NCBI GenBank assembly: GCA_964445115.1 | Contig: CAYUJU010000006.1 | Location: 13,918-77,917, forward strand | DNA from: CAIJXJ01 sp964445115 | GTDB lineage: Bacteria; Pseudomonadota; Gammaproteobacteria; Burkholderiales; Methylophilaceae | Direction: 5' to 3' | DNA length: 64,000 bases | Shown here: piece after piece, positions 60,421 to 64,000 of the stretch | Numbering within the stretch: the stretch's first letter is position 1 | Layout: every line of letters begins with the position of its first letter | Translations under genes and position numbers: made by a program | The notes under the pieces: generated by a model | Databases searched by the model: none | Told to the model about the DNA's origin: nothing | What the model saw: the letters and a program-made list of their open reading frames with translations, nothing else

Positions 60421-63400
60421 TCAGCCCAGAGAATCGAGCAATCCTTGAGCACGTTCCCGCTGTTGCGGACCGCCTTCACGCAGCACTTCTTCCAGCAGTT
60501 CACGTGCGCCCTCGGTATCCCCCATGTCCATGTAGGCGGCCACCAGATCCAGTTTGGTGTCGACATCGGCGGACTCGCTACCGGACAAGGTAATCTCTTC
60601 GACTGCTTCCGCCTCTATCGACGCATCCAGCGCGGCCGCATCGGCCTGCGCCGGCACCTCCGTGGCGGTTGTATCGAGCACGATATCTTCCACCGCCGGC
60701 AACTCCAGTCCAACGGTCTCGTTCGCTGCGGGGGCACCCTCGACAGGCGAATCATCCAGTTCCAGACTGATCCCGGAAAGATCCAGGTCCGGCAATCCAG
60801 CACCTGTAGCGTCGGCCGGGGTCTCGGTAGCAGTTTCAGCGGGACCAGCAAATTCCGTGTCGAAATTGAAATCCAGTGCAGCCTCTTCGCCAGGCGTGCT
60901 CTCGAACACAATCTCTTCAGCCTCCGCGACCGGCGCCTGGAAGACCATGGTCTTGTCCATGTCATCCGCTTGCACCGGCTCCATTTCCAGTGAAGGCAAT
61001 TCAAGTTCGACAGTATCCAGCGCCTCCGCACCCACCGCCGTCTCGACCGGTGTAGGTTCCGACAGATCGAAACTGATTTCCGGCACGTCAAGCTCGGTAT
61101 CCACGACCGCCGCCGTTTCGGCAATCGGCGCTACGGACTCAAAAACGCTCTCAGGCAATTCCAGCTGGGCTTCTGCCGTGACCTCGGCAGCCAAATCCAC
61201 CTCTGCGGATGGCTCCATGGAACCCATATCCAACGCCGGCAGATCAAGGCTGATCTCGCCTTCACCAGCCACAGCCGGCGCTTCTTCGCTCGGGATTTCC
61301 AGTTCTGGCAGCACATCCAGCCCAGAGAAGGCTTCAGATTCGGCCGGGGCCGTCGTCTCAAGTCCAATATCGGCCGCACCCAGTTGCAGATTCTCCTCAA
61401 GCGCCGGTTCCGGCAACTCGAAGCTGAAGTCGAGCCCTTGATCCAAAGACGAAGTATCCGCTACCGGTGACTCGGTCGTCTCGGATGCCATCGATTCGAT
61501 CACATCGCCCGCGGGAGTTTGGGCAGATTCCGCATCGGCCTCGACGCTCTCCTCGACCCCACCCAGATCAAAATCCAGACTGTTATCGACCTCAACGGCC
61601 TCCAGGCTGTCAAACGCCTGGCCGGCGCCGGTGTCCACGACTTCCGCCTGCTCCATATCGGTGGGGCTGAAGGATGCTGCCGGGAATTCCTGGGTTGCCG
61701 CAGCAGAAGGCACTGCTGCAGTGCCATCGCTCACGTACAACGGATTGCCGGGCTCCAGCGCATGCCCCATGGCAGCGAATTTCTGCCAGTTAGCATCTGC
61801 GGGCCCGAGAGTCGCGTAAAGCTCTCCCGCCAGCGTTTCAAACGCTGTCGTATCCTTGCGGCTCGCGTAAATTTCGAGCAGCTTCTGATGCAACTCGTAA
61901 CGACGCGACTCCTTGACGATGGCATCCTTGAGAATCTCTTCCGCCTGCACATCGCGGCCATAGGCCATGTACACCTCGGCCTCGGCGATCGGGTCGACAT
62001 CGTTGGTATCGATCATGCCGCCGCCCCCCTGGGACAGGTCGGTCAGGAAGGAGGTATCGCCCGTATCCACCATGCCGCCGGCCGTATTGCCGAACACGGT
62101 GTTCGGTTTCAGGCCACTGGTCGTCAGGATGCCTTGTTCGAAGCTATCCAACCCTCTGCGGCGTTTGTTACGCAGGTACAGCCACCCTCCCGCCAGCAAA
62201 GCGATCAGGCCGCCGCCCACGCCGCCCATCACGAGCGGATCTTCCAGCAAGTCCGGCTCAGGTGCCGGTTCGTCGAATACAGGAGGGGGACGCTTGACAC
62301 GCCTGGGCTTCGGCGGTTCTGCCGGCTTGACTTCCGCTACTGGCGGCGTCGCCTCGGCAGGCTTGGCCTCGACGGGTTGGGCTTCTTCTACCGGTGCTGC
62401 GGGCTCAGCAGGTTTAACCTCAGGCGCAGGAACCGTTGCTACAGGCGCCGGCGTTGGAGCCGGAGTCGCCTGCCCGGCGGGCGGTTTCTGCAGGCTGGCA
62501 AGATCGCGATTCTTGACCTCGAGCAGCTTTTGCATGTCCTGTATCTGTTTCTCCAGAGCGGCAATGCGTGCATCCGCTTCCTTGCCAGCCTTCTGCTGCG
62601 CAACAGCGTCATCCTTAGCAACGGCGGCCGTCTCCGGACCTGTCGCCTTACCTGTGACATCGCCCTTGGACAGCTTGACCACGTCGCGCGGACCTTCTGG
62701 CGCCTTGGCACCCTTGTCTTCCGCAGGCGCCGTGATCTTGCCGCTGGCAGATTGTGCCTGCGCGCTTTCCGCTTCGGCCTCTGTCACCGCCCCCGCCAGT
62801 TTCTGGCGATAGGCGTTCCAGTCGGAGGCGTGCACGCGAATTTCCTTCACCGCCTCCTGCTGCGTAAGGGATTGGAGGTCTTCACTGCTCGGCACACGCA
62901 GAATCTGCCCTGTCTTCAGGCGATTCATATTGCCATTGACGAAGGCGTCCGGATTGGCGCGGTAGAGTCCCACCAGCATCTGATCAAGGCTGACGCCTTC
63001 GACTTGCATCTCTTTGGCGATGCTGCGCAGCGTGTCGCCGGAGCGGGTCTTGTATTCGTCCCCCTGCGGCGCTTGCGAGGCTGCTGGCTTGCTTGCACCA
63101 GGCTTACCCTTGCCGGATTTGGGGACAGCCTTAGCCGCCGGCGCTGCACCGGCAGATTCTGCCGCTACCTGAGGTGGCTTGGCGGCTGCTTCCACTTTCT
63201 CGCCGAAACCCGGAGGATCGAGCAGCGCCGTGTATTCGCGCAACAGACGGCCGTTCGACCACTCCACCTGAATCAACATATCCAGGAAGGGATCATCGAT
63301 GGGCGAAGGGGAACTGAGTTTGAGAACGGGGGTACCGTTTGCCTGTTTGCCGATCTCTAGTTGAAGATTTCCAAGGATGGCCGGGCGCTGCAGGCCTTGC

Positions 63401-63603
63401 TCGTTGTAGGTGTCAGAGGACGCGATCTTTGCTGTCAGGGAGGACAGCTCGTCCTTGGTAGCGGATAGCTCGATTTCCGCATTGAGTGGTTCGCCCAGTC
63501 CGGAAAATACGGTCAACTTGCCCAACCCAGCAGCATGGGCTGCGTAAGGCATCAGCGCAAGACAGACTGCCAGCGATATCCGCTTGATTTTGGAGTTATG
63601 CAC
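60421..63603 (-). CDS. fimV: FimV/HubP-like polar peptidoglycan-binding protein
   Basis: Inner-membrane protein of 1060 residues that organises the cell pole and supports type IV pili in relatives. Signal peptide 1-24, the conserved FimV N-terminal domain (AGLGKLTVFSGLGEPLNAEI), a LysM peptidoglycan-binding domain (about 185-243), a coiled coil (about 340-368), Pro/Ala-rich linkers, one membrane helix (about 460-478), then an acidic cytoplasmic part with repeated LDF/LELP-type segments and a C-terminal TPR-like FimV domain ending LDSLG. Length is typical. Downstream of asd, as usual in gamma- and betaproteobacteria. Confidence 0.95.
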   Translation of the reverse strand: MHNSKIKRISLAVCLALMPYAAHAAGLGKLTVFSGLGEPLNAEIELSATKDELSSLTAKIASSDTYNEQGLQRPAILGNLQLEIGKQANGTPVLKLSSPSPIDDPFLDMLIQVEWSNGRLLREYTALLDPPGFGEKVEAAAKPPQVAAESAGAAPAAKAVPKSGKGKPGASKPAASQAPQGDEYKTRSGDTLRSIAKEMQVEGVSLDQMLVGLYRANPDAFVNGNMNRLKTGQILRVPSSEDLQSLTQQEAVKEIRVHASDWNAYRQKLAGAVTEAEAESAQAQSASGKITAPAEDKGAKAPEGPRDVVKLSKGDVTGKATGPETAAVAKDDAVAQQKAGKEADARIAALEKQIQDMQKLLEVKNRDLASLQKPPAGQATPAPTPAPVATVPAPEVKPAEPAAPVEEAQPVEAKPAEATPPVAEVKPAEPPKPRRVKRPPPVFDEPAPEPDLLEDPLVMGGVGGGLIALLAGGWLYLRNKRRRGLDSFEQGILTTSGLKPNTVFGNTAGGMVDTGDTSFLTDLSQGGGGMIDTNDVDPIAEAEVYMAYGRDVQAEEILKDAIVKESRRYELHQKLLEIYASRKDTTAFETLAGELYATLGPADANWQKFAAMGHALEPGNPLYVSDGTAAVPSAAATQEFPAASFSPTDMEQAEVVDTGAGQAFDSLEAVEVDNSLDFDLGGVEESVEADAESAQTPAGDVIESMASETTESPVADTSSLDQGLDFSFELPEPALEENLQLGAADIGLETTAPAESEAFSGLDVLPELEIPSEEAPAVAGEGEISLDLPALDMGSMEPSAEVDLAAEVTAEAQLELPESVFESVAPIAETAAVVDTELDVPEISFDLSEPTPVETAVGAEALDTVELELPSLEMEPVQADDMDKTMVFQAPVAEAEEIVFESTPGEEAALDFNFDTEFAGPAETATETPADATGAGLPDLDLSGISLELDDSPVEGAPAANETVGLELPAVEDIVLDTTATEVPAQADAAALDASIEAEAVEEITLSGSESADVDTKLDLVAAYMDMGDTEGARELLEEVLREGGPQQRERAQGLLDSLG

Positions 63604-63712
63604 TATCCCACCCTTATACGAACTATCGGTACGGTTATTAAACTAACATCAAATAGTTAGAGTTGCAAGCTCATGCCGAACATTACATTTTGCCGCTATC
63701 TTCAGGAGCGAA

Positions 63713-64000
63713 TTACTGCTCGACCAAGATTCTCAGCATACGGCGCAGAGGTTCAGCAGCCCCCCACAGCAACTGGTCACCCACGGTGAAGGCGGAGAGA
63801 TATTCGCCCCCCATGTTCATCTTGCGCAGGCGACCGACCGGCACGGTCAGCGTGCCGGTCACGGCAGCCGGGGTCAACTCCCGCATACTGACTTCGCGTT
63901 CGTTCGGCACCAGCTTCACCCAGTCATTTGCCGAGGCGATGATGTCGTGAATCTCGTTCATCGGCACATCGCTGCGCAACTTGATGGTCAACGCCTGCGA
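63713..64000 (-). CDS. asd: Aspartate-semialdehyde dehydrogenase (C-terminal part)
   Basis: The last 95 residues of Asd, which reduces aspartyl phosphate on the way to lysine, threonine and methionine. VPNEREVSMRELTPAAVTG, VPVGRLRKMNMG and AFTVGDQLLWGAAEPLRRML are the unmistakable C-terminal blocks of the gammaproteobacterial-type enzyme. The frame runs off the right edge of the window, so the gene is partial. fimV follows 109 bp downstream. Confidence 0.95.
   Translation of the reverse strand, partial: SQALTIKLRSDVPMNEIHDIIASANDWVKLVPNEREVSMRELTPAAVTGTLTVPVGRLRKMNMGGEYLSAFTVGDQLLWGAAEPLRRMLRILVEQ

Noticed and set aside
61519..63360. 613-codon plus-strand frame opposite fimV
   Set aside because: Shadow of fimV; no recognisable domain.
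1..64000. CRISPR array, prophage or insertion sequence
   Set aside because: No regularly spaced direct repeats, transposase, integrase or phage structural genes were seen.

Overview
The window is chromosomal DNA from a Gram-negative proteobacterium, most likely a betaproteobacterium (order Nitrosomonadales is my best guess, not proven). It is dense, GC-rich and mostly housekeeping. The main clues are the block asd-fimV-truA-trpF-trpB-trpA-accD-folC-SPOR-cvpA-purF-metZ, the block gyrA-serC-pheA-hisC, and uvrC-pgsA followed by a Gly-Cys-Leu tRNA cluster. Lipoprotein signals, an outer-membrane porin and FimV fit a polar, motile Gram-negative cell. I saw no insertion sequence, prophage, CRISPR array or rRNA gene.

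Layout. 1-1832: 3' part of the Rep helicase gene. 1905-10201 (minus): a Tim44-like protein, then a four-gene operon (read from 10201 down) of phosphate-type porin, PhnD-like binding lipoprotein, GGDEF-EAL protein and diguanylate cyclase. 10245-12164: uup. 12187-14098 (minus): a motility-flavoured operon (YjfB, lipoprotein, FlgO, surface-adhesin-E-like). 14338-19323 (minus): the least conserved stretch, with unknown secreted, lipid-anchored or membrane proteins. 19597-22719: a LytS/LytTR system with two paralogous kinases and one regulator; between the kinases sits what looks like the first 29 codons of a lost second regulator. 22841-28539: a small membrane protein, a GGDEF protein, LysR, YdcH, gdhA and rnk. 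28578-33610 (minus): parE-parC-DUF1294-tRNA-Arg. 33813-37236: a peroxiredoxin and two HDOD signalling proteins. 37297-40998 (minus): udg-tautomerase-uvrC-pgsA and four tRNAs behind a near-consensus promoter. 41052-42500: DUF3147, lipoprotein, rlmJ. 42586-48503 (minus): gyrA-serC-pheA-hisC. 48853-49455: 2-Cys peroxiredoxin. 49531-64000 (minus): the trp/acc/fol/pur block ending in metZ and a Csp-type copper-storage protein.

Most notable points. (1) Upstream of metZ the sequence shows a promoter, a SAM-II-like riboswitch and an intrinsic terminator whose 5' arm can pair with the 3' end of the aptamer, a complete candidate SAM attenuator; the 13-cysteine copper-storage gene lies 13 bp behind metZ and so probably shares this control. 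(2) The truncated response regulator between two tandem kinases suggests an ancestral duplicated kinase-regulator pair that lost one regulator. (3) The porin/PhnD/GGDEF-EAL/GGDEF operon lacks ABC permease and ATPase genes, which suggests a periplasmic ligand sensor feeding c-di-GMP. (4) ParC has an unusually long acidic N-terminal tail starting with a sliding-clamp-like peptide. Cyclic-di-GMP signalling is well represented (three GGDEF proteins and one degenerate EAL-HDOD protein).
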